The translations under genes and the position numbers were made by a program. Of a stretch of DNA of 64,000 nucleotides, positions 44,651-54,777 are shown piece after piece. The notes beneath the pieces are model-generated. The model did not search any database. It worked only from the letters and a program-made list of their open reading frames with translations, and had not been told where the DNA came from. The DNA lies in assembly GCF_028554725.1 (NCBI RefSeq), contig NC_071671.1, positions 20,583,501-20,647,500 on the forward strand. Direction: 5' to 3'. The stretch's first letter is position 1. Each line of letters begins with the position of its first letter. The DNA comes from Zeugodacus cucurbitae. Taxonomy: Eukaryota; Arthropoda; Insecta; Diptera; Tephritidae.

Positions 44651-45054
44651 CACAAGACAAAATTAGAAATGAAGTTCATAAACCTCACGCTGTCAGATAA
44701 AACGATATATGTACCTCCTCATCGCAGGTGCTAATACTTTCGATTTGCAAAGAAAGTAAATGAAGACTGACTACAGAAATGATCCTGTGAAGTATAGCCT
44801 TAACTTTTCAACGGCCAACGCAGAGTATTTCAACCAAAAGCCACATAAAATAGTTGAGAATTCGCAGAAATGAAACAGAAAAGAAAGAAAGATAAATAAT
44901 GCACAAGCATACAAACATACATATGCGTACACATGTGAATATGTCACCAACCAAAAATTTAAACATTGTTCTACAAAAACAAGAACTGCTCAAATAGCAT
45001 AAGCATGTCAAGTGCTTTAAGTTCTCTGCTTTACTCTCATTCACTCTCTCTCCC

Positions 45055-45122
45055 GCGTTAATTGTTCAACGCTACCACTGAAACTACCCTCTCCACTGAA
45101 GCGTTAAACAATTATCGCAACC
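45055..45122. repeat. Inverted repeat with 30-nt spacer
   Basis: CGCGTTAATTGTTCAACGCT and AGCGTTAAACAATTATCGC pair with two or three mismatches around a pyrimidine-rich spacer (CCACTGAAACTACCCTCTCC region). It lies 20 bp from a TAAGAAGTATAACTTA motif and may form one end of the Helentron-like element. Confidence 0.7.
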
Positions 45123-45154
45123 TTTTCCGAAGTCGTATAAGAAGTATAACTTAA

Positions 45155-46227
45155 ATAAAATTTAATTAATTTTCTTCATTTTTACTTATGGTGCAGCTTG
45201 TGAAAATTGCATGCGTGATGTAATTTTGTTACGCTACACAATTTCGTTGCAGTCGAAGTATTTGATTAAAGTTTAGTTACTGGAATAGAATAATATGAAA
45301 ATAAATTTAAAAACTACATTTTATGCCTTAAAACCTACACTTAAACGACGAAAATGGACCACGGCTCAGACTTTAATAATTTGCCACATCAGACCAAGTA
45401 AGACTATTCCCACCCCTCAACTTGCAAGCCCAAAAAAACTCGTTTAATAAAAATAACAATAGCAAATAATATCCGTTTCAGCACACCATTCCATGCTGTT
45501 CTGCAACAAATTGAACGAAAAATACGCATACGAAATTGCTTGGATGAGCAATTTCCCAACTTCCAGAGCAATATTAACTAAAGCGCACACACATACATAC
45601 ACTTAACTTTGACCCCACACACACTGCCAGCACTAATTTCTTTCACTAATTATGTGTGTGCTTACGCCTCAGTCGACTCCGCTATGAATTCTTCCTCTGG
45701 TAAGTGAGTGGTAAGTGATTTGCTGCCGTTTAGTGTTTTCCACCAATAGTACTGGTGTTTGTGTATTTGTGCAATAATTAAATGTTTGAGTAATTTTCGT
45801 ATGCTTTTTCAATTCGGTGACACACGCAAGAATTCAAAAATGGTAGCTTCAGTATATACGCATGTACCTGCTATGTTCTCCAATTTTTGCTTAGGCAGCA
45901 ATTTTCAGTTCATACATTTTTATTAGTATAGCGTTTGCATGTGGTGGTTTAGTAGAGATCCAGCTTCTACTTGTTTCTGCTGGTTCAATAAATTGCAATT
46001 AATTTGTGGGAGTTTGCATTTTACTTGTTACCGAGGTTCATGTTTTAAGGCACTTCTAATTCTTCTTCTTTCTTCTAATTAAAGTTAGAAGAAAACAAAC
46101 GCAGATCTTACCTTCATTAAAAAATATACCACATAAAAAAAATAACAACTGGATAGACCTAGGTAAAGGGATAAGTGGCATATAAGTGTTTTGGTATCAA
46201 CGGTTCCTAATTCATATCTCTGCCTCT
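45155..46227. other. Non-coding stretch
   Basis: No gene recognised. It contains a doubled splice-donor-like GTAAGTGAGTGGTAAGTGA at about 45702-45720 after a short frame starting at an ATG near 45683, and a small hairpin TCTTCTAATTAAAGTTAGAAGA split by its loop near 46072-46093. Confidence 0.4.
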
Positions 46228-46567
46228 GATATATAGTAAAATGCGGAAGTTTTCCATACAAGCCCTTGATTCCGATCGTTCAGTTTGTATGGCAGCTATA
46301 TGATATAGTGGTCCGATAGTTCCGACAAATGAGCAGCTTCTTGAAGAGAAAATAACATCTGCAAAATTTCAAAACGATATCTTAAAAACTGAAGGACTAG
46401 TTCGTATATATACAGATAGACAGACAGACAGACGGACGGACAGACAGACAGTTCAACATACTGATCATTTATATATACATACTTTATATACTTTATAGGG
46501 CCTCCGACGCTTCCTTCTGGGTGTTACAAACTTCGTGACAAACCTAATATACCCTGTTCAGGGTATA
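46228..46567 (+). mobile_element. mini-me-like repeat, 5'-truncated copy
   Basis: It matches the reverse complement of 62742-62990: AAAATGCGGAAGTTTTCCAT, CCTTGATTCCGATCGTTC, TATATGATATAGTGGTCCGA, a (GTCY)n-type run (CAGACAGACAGACGGACGGA, 46422-46450) and the core TACTTTATAGGGCCTCCGAC with GCTTCCTTCT. It ends at the TATACCCTGTTCAGGGTATA hairpin (46548-46567). The core flanked by (TA)-rich and (GTCY)n sequence is the definition of dipteran mini-me elements (Wilder and Hollocher type, from memory). It lacks the AAGGAAAG end. Confidence 0.75.
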
Positions 46568-48780
46568 AATATTGTATTTTGTAAAAAACCGTTAAATAAC
46601 TAATTTTCTACACTGTTTAATACCACCTTTATAATTTTAGTTTACTTGCTACATAATTGTTTGTGGTAATAAATTAATTATTATTTTTTATAGCCTACTT
46701 TTAGGCACTTACTACAGTAAGTTTAAGCTATTGAAGCGCAATTACAGATAAAATAAGTGATATAATATTTTTTTTTGGCAATTAAGCCAAATTTAAATAG
46801 TAAGAGCCACTTAGATTCATTTATGACTAACTTGTACATCTTATGATTTTATTTTTTAACTAGGAATTGCATTCTGTGTAAAATATAGCTTTATATGCTG
46901 AGCGCCTAAATGTATGCTTCACATTTTTGTTGACTGACAAAAAGTTTGACGAGAAAAATATTTGGGTAAACTATCATTTTCATATAAAGTTTGTTCATCT
47001 TTATAAAAAAAAATGAATTGAAATGAAAATTGAATTATGATTATAAATTATTACGTATCACAATATGACTGATTATCCTTGGGAATCAAAATGTTTTGCT
47101 AAAAGACACTCTTTGAAATACAATTTCCTTCATTTTATAATGATAACAAGATTCACTCCTAAATGTAAATGCTATAAAAATCAATTAATTCCGCATAACT
47201 TTCCATTCATACGACTTCCAAGGAGGAAAATTGTATTATTTATTTTACTCCTCACATAATTTAATTTCTGTTCCTTTTCGATATCTTTTCATAATTTATA
47301 ATTCATCAACAAATGACGCCTATTTGTCAAATAATCCATCAACATCTTTCAAATACTGATTACAAAAAATCTTGAAAATAATTAGAAACCACAATATTCA
47401 ATCCCAACACTATTCAATTCGTAAATACTTAAATTGTTATAGAGCGCCTAAAAGTGCGCAGCACCTCTTAAGCGGCTACGAGATTGCGGCCAACGGTCAG
47501 CAACGCCACAGCATTCGCCGACAGTCAAATTTATAAATATAGCCATTAAACTGGGATTTGAACGGATGAGCACATCAATAGAAAAATAAACATATTATTG
47601 GAGATGCTATAAATGTTGCACACTAGGCGTCGTACACGAGCTCTAGGTGGATTGGGAGTTTCATTGTGATAGTACGAAATCGATTTTGTGTATTGGACAT
47701 TTAGAGCAGCGATTTCAGTTTTGCTGCCTACGCACATTTTGCTGCAGTATAATGTAGCTTAAGACCTATTTTTTAGGAGCGCATCAAATTGTATTAGTCT
47801 GTATGTCGCACACTACTGGCTGGCTAAAAGGGTTACAGACGGTTATTTGTATATTTTAATCGGTGTTTACAGAAAAGATTGACCATTTGGTGGCGAAATG
47901 GTAAATTGCTCACCCCCAAATATATGTATGTCATTTAAAATTATATGTTATTTATATTAAAAAGAGTTATGAAGTTTTTGTGTAGATATTCACGGGTGAT
48001 TTATTAAAAATACTCGGAAAACGTAGATTCAAATAAATGGTGGCAAATAAATATTAAAGTTATTTAAAAAATATATTTTATTAAAAGGTTCTCATGTTCA
48101 AATTTAATGTTATGAGTATATATGAGATCAACAAGTTGCTTTTCAGTAGAAGTGCTGTGCAAAACGTGTCTTCAAGATGTATGACTAGTTGCAAAACGAT
48201 TTGAAAGGCACCATTTATTGAAAAAAATAAATAAATAAAGAAATATGGAAATATTGAAGTACGAAGAATAAAGGTCACAAAAGGTTTATCACCTTCCTCC
48301 GAAGTCACCACTTGTATTAGTAGTCCATTCGTACCAAAATATTGACTAAAAATATTCTCTCAATTGATTCAGATTGTAACCCAGACTTTCTTTAACTCTG
48401 AAATAAACAAGCCATTTTCAACGGACCTAATCAGAACTCGTTCACATCGATTAAATCTCTATTTAACCTTACTTTTATTTAGTTAAAAGGTTTGACTAAT
48501 GCCTCAAGTAGCCACTTAAAGTCAAAAATATTTTTAATTTAAGGTCGGATTTCGGGTGAATTTTAACTAACCAAAAAGTGTCTAAATTCTAATGATTTCA
48601 CTATTAAAGCCTGCATTCCCGGAAGTCACTTTTATTGACATCCGATACTTTATCTTACAAACACAATAAGAATGCACAGCAATACGCAAATTAATTGAGT
48701 TTCTGCCTACAATTCCCGTACGACCACCAAGAACACACACACCCACACTTTCACAAGAAAGCCGAGACTTTTCAAAGTGC
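46568..48780. other. AT-rich non-coding stretch
   Basis: No gene or bounded element recognised. 47440-47560 is less AT-rich and carries a TTTATAAATATAG TATA-like sequence, but no frame or splice site supports an exon. Confidence 0.45.
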
Positions 48781-48803
48781 CCTAGAGGGGGTGATCGGGA
48801 AAA

Positions 48804-49144
48804 TGGCAGTAATGCAGCCAAAAACCCACAATGTCACAATTATGTGCAAAGACCTCGATGAGATCACGACCTCGGAAGAAATTTGTGATGCACTAAAAAA
48901 GGAATGCGGATTGAATAAAACTGATAAAACAAACGTTAAAAGTATGCGGAAAACCCGAAGCGGTACTCAAATTGCAATCATTTGCCTACGTGTTCAGGAT
49001 GCCAAGACTGCCCTAAAGCTAGGCAAAGTAAAATTTGGGTGGTCAATATGCCGCATCCGCTGCATGTTCTGCAAGGGGGAACATTCGGCCTTGAGCACGA
49101 TATGTCCCAAGTATCAGGAGATGTTGAAGTCACTTAAGAAATGA
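48804..49144 (+). pseudogene. R1-type LINE ORF1, C-terminal part with knuckles deleted
   Basis: From the Met near 48804 the frame reads MAVMQPKTHNVTIMCKDLDE, ITTSEEICDALKKECGLNK and TQIAIICLRVQDAKTALKLG, an RRM-like segment preceding the zinc knuckles in R1-clade ORF1 proteins. After KFGWSICRIR it jumps to CMFCKGEHSALSTICPKYQE, so at least the first CCHC knuckle seen in copy 1 is deleted. The frame ends in TGA overlapping the ORF2 ATG as ATGA (49141-49144). The N-terminal half of ORF1 is missing. Confidence 0.8.
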
Positions 49145-50831
49145 GGGTTTTACAGTTAAACTTAAATCACTGCGCTGCAGCACAAGAATTACTGAAACAA
49201 ACTGTAGTAGAAAAGAATATTGACGTCGCCATACAAAGTGAACAATATTCTCAGCGTTCGGAAAGCACCTGGATAGCAGACGTAACTGGTAAAGCAGCAA
49301 TATGGTCCTGCAAAGGACAACCTTTTATGTCCTGTGCCAGAGTATCACCAAATGGCTTCACATGGGCGAATTTATATGGTATATACATCGTAAGCAGCTA
49401 CGCTCGTCCCAGTGCTTCTACCACAGAATTCGAGAACTTCATACTGGAGTTGACTCTAGAAACCAGGGGCAAATCGCCTATACTAAGAGCGGGCGACTTT
49501 AATGCATGGTCGACTGCTTGGGGAAGCAGAAGCACAAATCATCGTGCGCGTCTAGTACTAGAATTTCTAAGCCAAACAAATCTGAGTATCATGAATAGCG
49601 CCACGCAAAATACCTTTCAGAAAGGGAAAAAATGTTCCATAATTGATCTTATGTTTGCGAATGACGCACTCGGCAGGCGCATTAACTGGAGGGTAGAAGT
49701 CATATATACAAATAGCGACCACATGGCTATTATGGCAGAAGTCTCGTTACCCGGAGAGACGGAAAACCTCAGTAGGAACAGGTGTAACAAGAGAGGCTGG
49801 AAGCAAAAAGAGTTTGATTCTGACCTTTTTGTGACTGCCTGGCGCGCAGCAAATGTCCCTTGCGAAGACGCAGCCCACCTGGTATCCGCAGTTAGAAAAG
49901 AACTGGTTGCAGCATGCGACGCAACTATGCGCCGGACAGCACACCACACCAAACGAAGGCCAGTATATTGGTGGAACGAAGAAATAGCCACGATCAGAAA
50001 GCTTTGCCACTCATCTAGACGTCGCCTACAGCGCAACCAGGGTGGCGAAAACGAAAAAAATCTCAAAAAGGTGTTTAAAAGGCATAAGAAACTCCTGAAG
50101 GCAGCCATTATCAACAGCAAAAGAAAATGCTTTGAAAAGCTCTGTGAAGAAGCGAACGTAGACCCCTGGGGATCAGCGTACAAAATTTGTATGTCAAAAT
50201 TTAAGAACAAGTCCCAGCCAACTAGAAGCGTATCGTTTATGAAGAAGATCGTCGAAGTATTATTTCCGGTGCATGAACCGATCACCTATGCCGAACAACG
50301 AAAATATGCTACTGGGTCACCCCTCTTAGTCTCAGAAGAAGAATTATTGGACATATCCAAAAAAATCAAAACCAACAAAGCGCCTGGAATAGATGGTATA
50401 CCCAACATAGCTCTAAAGGAAGCAATAACTGCAAAACCCACCCTGTTTGTTAAAATGTACAACGCATGCATAAAAGAAGGGGTATTCCCCGACCCCTGGA
50501 AAGTTCAGCGTTTGGTATTACTCCCAAAACCAAAGAAACCACCCGAAGTACCGTCATCGTATCGACCTCTGTGTATGCTGGACACACTGGGAAAAGTGTA
50601 CGAAAGCATAATAAGAAACCGCTTGGATATTGCAATCCAGGAAGCCGGCGGGTTATCGAAAAGACAATACGGCTTAACAAAACGGAGATTCACTATCGAT
50701 GCACTAAAAGAAGTCGTTAACACTGCAAGGGATGCAGTTAGTGGTAAAAGATGGAAAGGAGGAACCAAAAAATATTGCGTTCTCATCACCCTGGATGTGA
50801 AGAATGCATTCAATTCAGCGAAATGGACAAA
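49141..50831 (+). pseudogene. R1-type LINE ORF2, endonuclease and start of reverse transcriptase
   Basis: An open frame of about 563 residues up to the mariner insertion. The APE-type endonuclease fills residues 1 to about 230 (start LQLNLNHCAAAQ, SEQ with E34, GDFNAW at 118-123, SDHMA at 192-196), all catalytic blocks present. A linker with WWNEEIATIRKLCHSSRRRL follows. Reverse transcriptase begins at about residue 410 (NKAPGIDGIPNIALKEAI), with YRPLCMLDTLGKVYESII and motif A (LDVKNAFNSAKW) just before the insertion. ATGA overlap with ORF1 suggests coupled re-initiation of translation (inference). Broken only by the mariner and by later stops in the second half. Confidence 0.92.
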
Positions 50832-50833
50832 TA

Positions 50834-52139
50834 ACGGGTGATTTTTTTGAGGTTAGGATTTTCATGCATTAGTATTTGACAGATCACGTGGGATTTCAGA
50901 CATGGTGTCAAAGAGAAAGATGCTCAGTATGCTTTGACATTTCATCATGAATAGACTTACTAACGAGCAACGCTTGCAAATCATTGAATTTTATTACCAA
51001 AATCAGTGTTCGGTTCGAAATGTGTTTCGCGCTTTACGTCCGATTTATGGTCTACATAATCGACCAAGTGAGCAAACAATTAATGCGATTGTGACCAAGT
51101 TTCGCACTCAGTTTACTTTATTGGACATTAAACCAACCACACGAATGCGTACAGTGCGTACAGAAGAGAATATTGCGTCTGTTTCTGAGAGTGTGGCTGA
51201 AGACCGTGAAATGTCGATTCGTCGCCGTTCGCAGCAATTGGGTTTGTGTTATTCGACCACATGGAAGATTTTACGCAAAGATCTTGGTGTAAAACCGTAT
51301 AAAATACAGCTCGTGCAAGAACTGAAGCCGAACGATCTGCCACAACGTCGAATTTTCAGTGAATGGGCCCTAGAAAAGTTGGCAGAAAATCCGCTTTTTT
51401 ATCGACAAATTTTGTTCAGCGATGAGGCTCATTTCTGGTTGAATGGCTACGTAAATAAGCAAAATTGCCGCATTTGGGGTGAAGAGCAACCAGAAGCCGT
51501 TCAAGAACTGCCCATGCATCCCGAAAAATGCACTGTTTGGTGTGGTTTGTACGCTGGTGGAATCATTGGACCGTATTTTTTCAAAGATGCTGTTGGACGC
51601 AACGTTACGGTGAATGGCGATCGCTATCGTTCGATGCTAACAAACTTTTTGTTGCCAAAAATGGAAGAACTGAACTTGGTTGACATGTGGTTTCAACAAG
51701 ATGGCGCTACATGCCACACAGCTCGCGATTCTATGGCCATTTTGAGGGAAAACTTCGGAGAACAATTCATCTCAAGAAATGGACCCGTAAGTTGGCCACC
51801 AAGATCATGCGATTTAACGCCTTTAGACTATTTTTTGTGGGGCTACGTCAAGTCTAAAGTCTACAGAAATAAGCCAGCAACTATTCCAGCTTTGGAAGAC
51901 AACATTTCCGAAGAAATTCGGGCTATTCCGGCCGAAATGCTCGAAAAAGTTGCCCAAAATTGGACTTTCCGAATGGACCACCTAAGACGCAGCCGCGGTC
52001 AACATTTAAATGAAATTATCTTCAAAAAGTAAATGTCATGAACCAATCTAACGTTTCAAATAAAGAACCGATGAGATTTTGCAAATTTTATGCGTTTTTT
52101 TTTTTAAAAAAGTTATCAAGCTCTTAAAAAATCACCCTT
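50834..52139 (+). mobile_element. Complete rosa-like (DD41D) mariner nested in the LINE
   Basis: 1306 bp with short imperfect inverted ends: left ACGGGTGATTTTTTTGAG, right (reverse complement) AAGGGTGATTTTTTAAGAG. TA is duplicated at 50832-50833 and 52140-52141, and the flanks rejoin to restore the LINE reading frame, so the boundaries are exact. It encodes one open 361-aa transposase. The D-D spacing of 41 is that of the rosa-type mariners described from tephritid flies (family knowledge). Confidence 0.93.
50947..52032 (+). CDS. Mariner-family transposase, DD41D type, intact
   Basis: 361 aa, uninterrupted. It would bind the GGGTGATTTTTT ends and move the element by cut and paste at TA. The N terminus (NEQRLQIIEFYYQNQCSVRN) is the helix-turn-helix known as DUF4817, with a second helix-turn-helix near residues 80-115 (SIRRRSQQLGLCYSTTWKIL). 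Catalytic residues are D159 (FSDEAHFW), D252 (QQDGATCHTA) and D294 (CDLTPLDYFLWGY), with 41 residues between the last two. The ATG lies about 110 bp from the left end, as expected. No defect is visible. A near-identical 5'-truncated copy follows at 53608 but carries a stop. Confidence 0.95.
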   Translation: MNRLTNEQRLQIIEFYYQNQCSVRNVFRALRPIYGLHNRPSEQTINAIVTKFRTQFTLLDIKPTTRMRTVRTEENIASVSESVAEDREMSIRRRSQQLGLCYSTTWKILRKDLGVKPYKIQLVQELKPNDLPQRRIFSEWALEKLAENPLFYRQILFSDEAHFWLNGYVNKQNCRIWGEEQPEAVQELPMHPEKCTVWCGLYAGGIIGPYFFKDAVGRNVTVNGDRYRSMLTNFLLPKMEELNLVDMWFQQDGATCHTARDSMAILRENFGEQFISRNGPVSWPPRSCDLTPLDYFLWGYVKSKVYRNKPATIPALEDNISEEIRAIPAEMLEKVAQNWTFRMDHLRRSRGQHLNEIIFKK

Positions 52140-52141
52140 TA

Positions 52142-53310
52142 TAATCAAAGCTTTACATGAAATGCACGCCCCTCAATACCTAGTAAAAATAATAATGTGT
52201 TATTTTGAAAACAGAAGGCTGATATTCGACACAGACAAAGGCACAATGAGTTACTCTATTACGAGTGGAGTACCGCAAGGATCGGTATTAGGCCCCCTCT
52301 TATGGAACCTGATGTATGACGGGGTGCTGCGAAGACACCAACCAAAAACCGTGAAATTAATAGCATATGCCGACGACCTCGTAGTGGTAGCAGTGGCAAA
52401 GCATCTTGATGACCTACGGAGCAAATGCAATGAATGCATAAATGGTCTACGGTAATGGTTTTCCTCCGAGAGTTAGGAACTAGCAGAGCATAAAACAGAA
52501 GTCTTGCTCATAAGCACACGGAAAATTGAAGAAAGCATAACTCTCACTATAGGGGATTGTGAGATTACTTCACAACCACAGTTAAAGTACTTGGGGGTAA
52601 TAATAGACTCTAGACTTAAATTCAAGGAGCACTTGGCGCACACGTCAAACAAAGCAAATAAAATATATAACGCTCTATCTAGAATGATGGCGAATAGAGG
52701 ATGCATCCGCTCCAGTCGACGACTGTTAATTGCAAAGGCGATGATTTCCGTAATTTTGTATGCAGCTCCGCTATGGATCCAGGCATTAGACATTAAAGCG
52801 TATGCTAGACCAATTAACGCAGTACATAGACTGTCGGCAATCCGAGTAATTAGTGCTTTCCGAACCATATCCAGTGATGCTGCTGAAGTTTTAGCCAGCA
52901 TGCCGCCTATTGACATCCAGGGTGATGAACTAGCTCGACATCCATTCGTGGACACATAGGGAACATGGGGACCTGGATTTCCACCTGACCCAAATATTAA
53001 GTGGTCATAGGTGCTTCAGAAGCTACCTGTACAAATTCCGTTGTGATGTTAGTCCGTATTGTCCAATATGTGTAGAATCTGTAGAAGACTCGGAACACGT
53101 ATTTTTTCATTGTCCACGCTTTTCAAAAATAAGGGAAAAGGTGAAAATAACCTTAGGTGGTAGCTTAACGGTGGAAATTTGACTGCATTTATGTGTCAGT
53201 CCTCTAAAAAATGGAAAGCTGTAAGCGAAGCGGCAGCATTAATCATGGCAGAACTGAGACAACTCCAACAGATTAGGCGTCAGTTAGTCCGCGCTATAGA
53301 GGAGACTTAA
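52142..53310 (+). pseudogene. R1-type LINE ORF2, second half
   Basis: Continues the reverse transcriptase: ALHEMHAPQYLVKIIMCYFE, SGVPQGSVLGPLLWNLMYDG and the catalytic YADD at 52366-52377. Two in-frame stops follow (TAA 52453-52455 and TAG shortly after), then the same frame resumes ELAEHKTEVLLISTRKIEES and the thumb region YLGVIIDSRLKFKEHLAHTS up to VDT and a stop at 52957-52959. In another frame the C terminus reads CFRSYLYKFRCDVSPYCPIC followed by VESVEDSEHVFFHC, a CX2CX8HX4C finger typical of the R1 clade. Dead. Confidence 0.9.
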
Positions 53311-53496
53311 AATATCTTGTCACTCCCACGAAGTAATACCTTATTCGGTGGTCCCGTGGGAGACTCTTGTGTTGGGAGTAGGTTAGGTTTAGCGGATTAA
53401 AGTTACGCACTCCTTCTTTCGATACTTCCCCCTACTATAAAAAAAAACACAAACACACGTGCATTGTCTTCTTCAGAAAGTAGCTCACTTTATATT

Positions 53497-53607
53497 CAAA
53501 ACACATTCACCTTTTCTTCAAGCACATTCACACAATACCAAATAGCAAAGCCACATTAAAAACACATTCACCATTTCTTCAAGCACATACACAATACCAA
53601 ATAGCAA
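53497..53607 (+). repeat. 61-bp minisatellite, first block
   Basis: Units built on ACACATTCACC, TTTCTTCAAGCACAT and ACAATACCAAATAGCAA, repeated with a period of about 61 bp; the second unit is cut at AGCAA by the duplication junction. It lies just after the LINE tail. Confidence 0.85.
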
Positions 53608-54775
53608 CGCTTGCAAATCATTGAATTTTATTACCAAAATCAGTGTTCGGTTCGAAATGTGTTTCGCGCTTTACGTCCGATTTATGGTCTACATAATCGA
53701 CCAAGTGAGCAAACAATTAATGCGATTGTGACCAAGTTTCGCACTCAGTTTACTTTATTGGACATTAAACCAACCACACGAATGCGTACAGTGCGTACAG
53801 AAGAGAATATTGCGTCTGTTTCTGAGAGTGTGGCTGAAGACCGTGAAATGACGATTCGTCGCCGTTCGCAGCAATTGGGTTTGTGTTATTCGACCACATG
53901 GAAGATTTTACGCAAAGATCTTGGTGTAAAACCGTATAAAATACAGCTCGTGCAAGAACTGAAGCCGAACGATCTGCCACAACGTCGAATTTTCAGTGAA
54001 TGGGCCCTAGAAAAGTTGGCAGAAAATCCGCTTTTTTATCGACAAATTTTGTTCAGCGATGAGGCTCATTTCTGGTTGAATGGCTACGTAAATAAGCAAA
54101 ATTGCCGCATTTGGGGTGAAGAGCAACCAGAAGCCGTTCAAGAACTGCCCATGCATCCCGAAAAATGCACTGTTTGGTGTGGTTTGTACGCTGGTGGAAT
54201 CATTGGACCGTATTTTTTCAAAGATGCTGTTGGACGCAACGTTACGGTGAATGGCGATCGCTATCGTTCGATGCTAACAAACTTTTTGTTGCCAAAAATG
54301 GAAGAACTGAACTTGGTTGACATGTGGTTTCAACAAGATGGCGCTACATGCCACACAGCTCGCGATTCTATGGCCATTTTGAGGGAAAACTTCGGAGAAC
54401 AATTCATCTCAAGAAATGGACCCGTAAGTTAGCCACCAAGATCATGCGATTTAACGCCTTTAGACTATTTTTTGTGGGGCTACGTCAAGTCTAAAGTCTA
54501 CAGAAATAAGCCAGCAACTATTCCAGCTTTGGAAGACAACATTTCCGAAGAAATTCGGGCTATTCCGGCCGAAATGCTCGAAAAAGTTGCCCAAAATTGG
54601 ACTTTCCGAATGGACCACCTAAGACGCAGCCGCGGTCAACATTTAAATGAAATTATCTTCAAAAAGTAAATGTCATGAACCAATCTAACGTTTCAAATAA
54701 AGAACCGATGAGATTTTGCAAATTTTATGCGTTTTTTTTTTAAAAAAGTTATCAAGCTCTTAAAAAATCACCCTT
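53608..54775 (+). mobile_element. rosa-like mariner, 5'-truncated duplicate
   Basis: Produced by the tandem duplication, not by transposition: it lacks the left inverted end and the first codons, abuts the minisatellite directly, and keeps the right end (to 54775) and the same LINE flank. Confidence 0.92.
53611..54669 (+). pseudogene. Mariner transposase, truncated copy with a stop
   Basis: Identical to residues 11-361 of the intact copy except for Ser90 to Thr and Trp283 to a TAG stop (54430-54432), which removes the third catalytic Asp from the product. The N-terminal 8-10 residues and the promoter-bearing left end are missing. After the stop the frame continues open (DYFLWGYVKSKVYRNKPATI) to TAA at 54667-54669. 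Inactive. Confidence 0.95.
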
Positions 54776-54777
54776 TA

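Larger units (their letters stand above)
43765..45152 (-). mobile_element. Helentron-like remnant (limits inferred)
   Basis: This block holds an endonuclease fragment of the type found in Helentrons (see 43985-44650), so a rolling-circle element of the Helentron branch is inferred. Possible ends are marked by related motifs: TAAGAAGTTATACTTCTTAG at 43767-43786 and TAAGAAGTATAACTTA at about 45139-45154, and by an 18-bp inverted repeat at 45055-45122. No Rep motif was found. The limits and the link between the motifs and the endonuclease are inference. Confidence 0.45.
48785..53447 (+). mobile_element. R1-clade LINE, copy 2, split by a nested mariner
   Basis: The same family as the minus-strand copy at 834-4262. 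It has the C-terminal part of ORF1, ORF2, the 3' UTR and a poly(A) tail at 53439-53447. A mariner (50834-52139) sits inside ORF2; removing it together with one TA gives a continuous reading from AKWTN into IIKALHEMHAPQYLVK. The 5' end is truncated or rearranged inside ORF1. Beyond the tail begins a CACATTCACC-type minisatellite, part of the flanking DNA. The 3' portion is repeated in the 2.64-kb tandem duplication. Confidence 0.9.

Noticed and set aside
49617..50285. 222-aa minus-strand frame opposite LINE ORF2
   Set aside because: Shadow of the sense ORF2, which has clear endonuclease and linker motifs.
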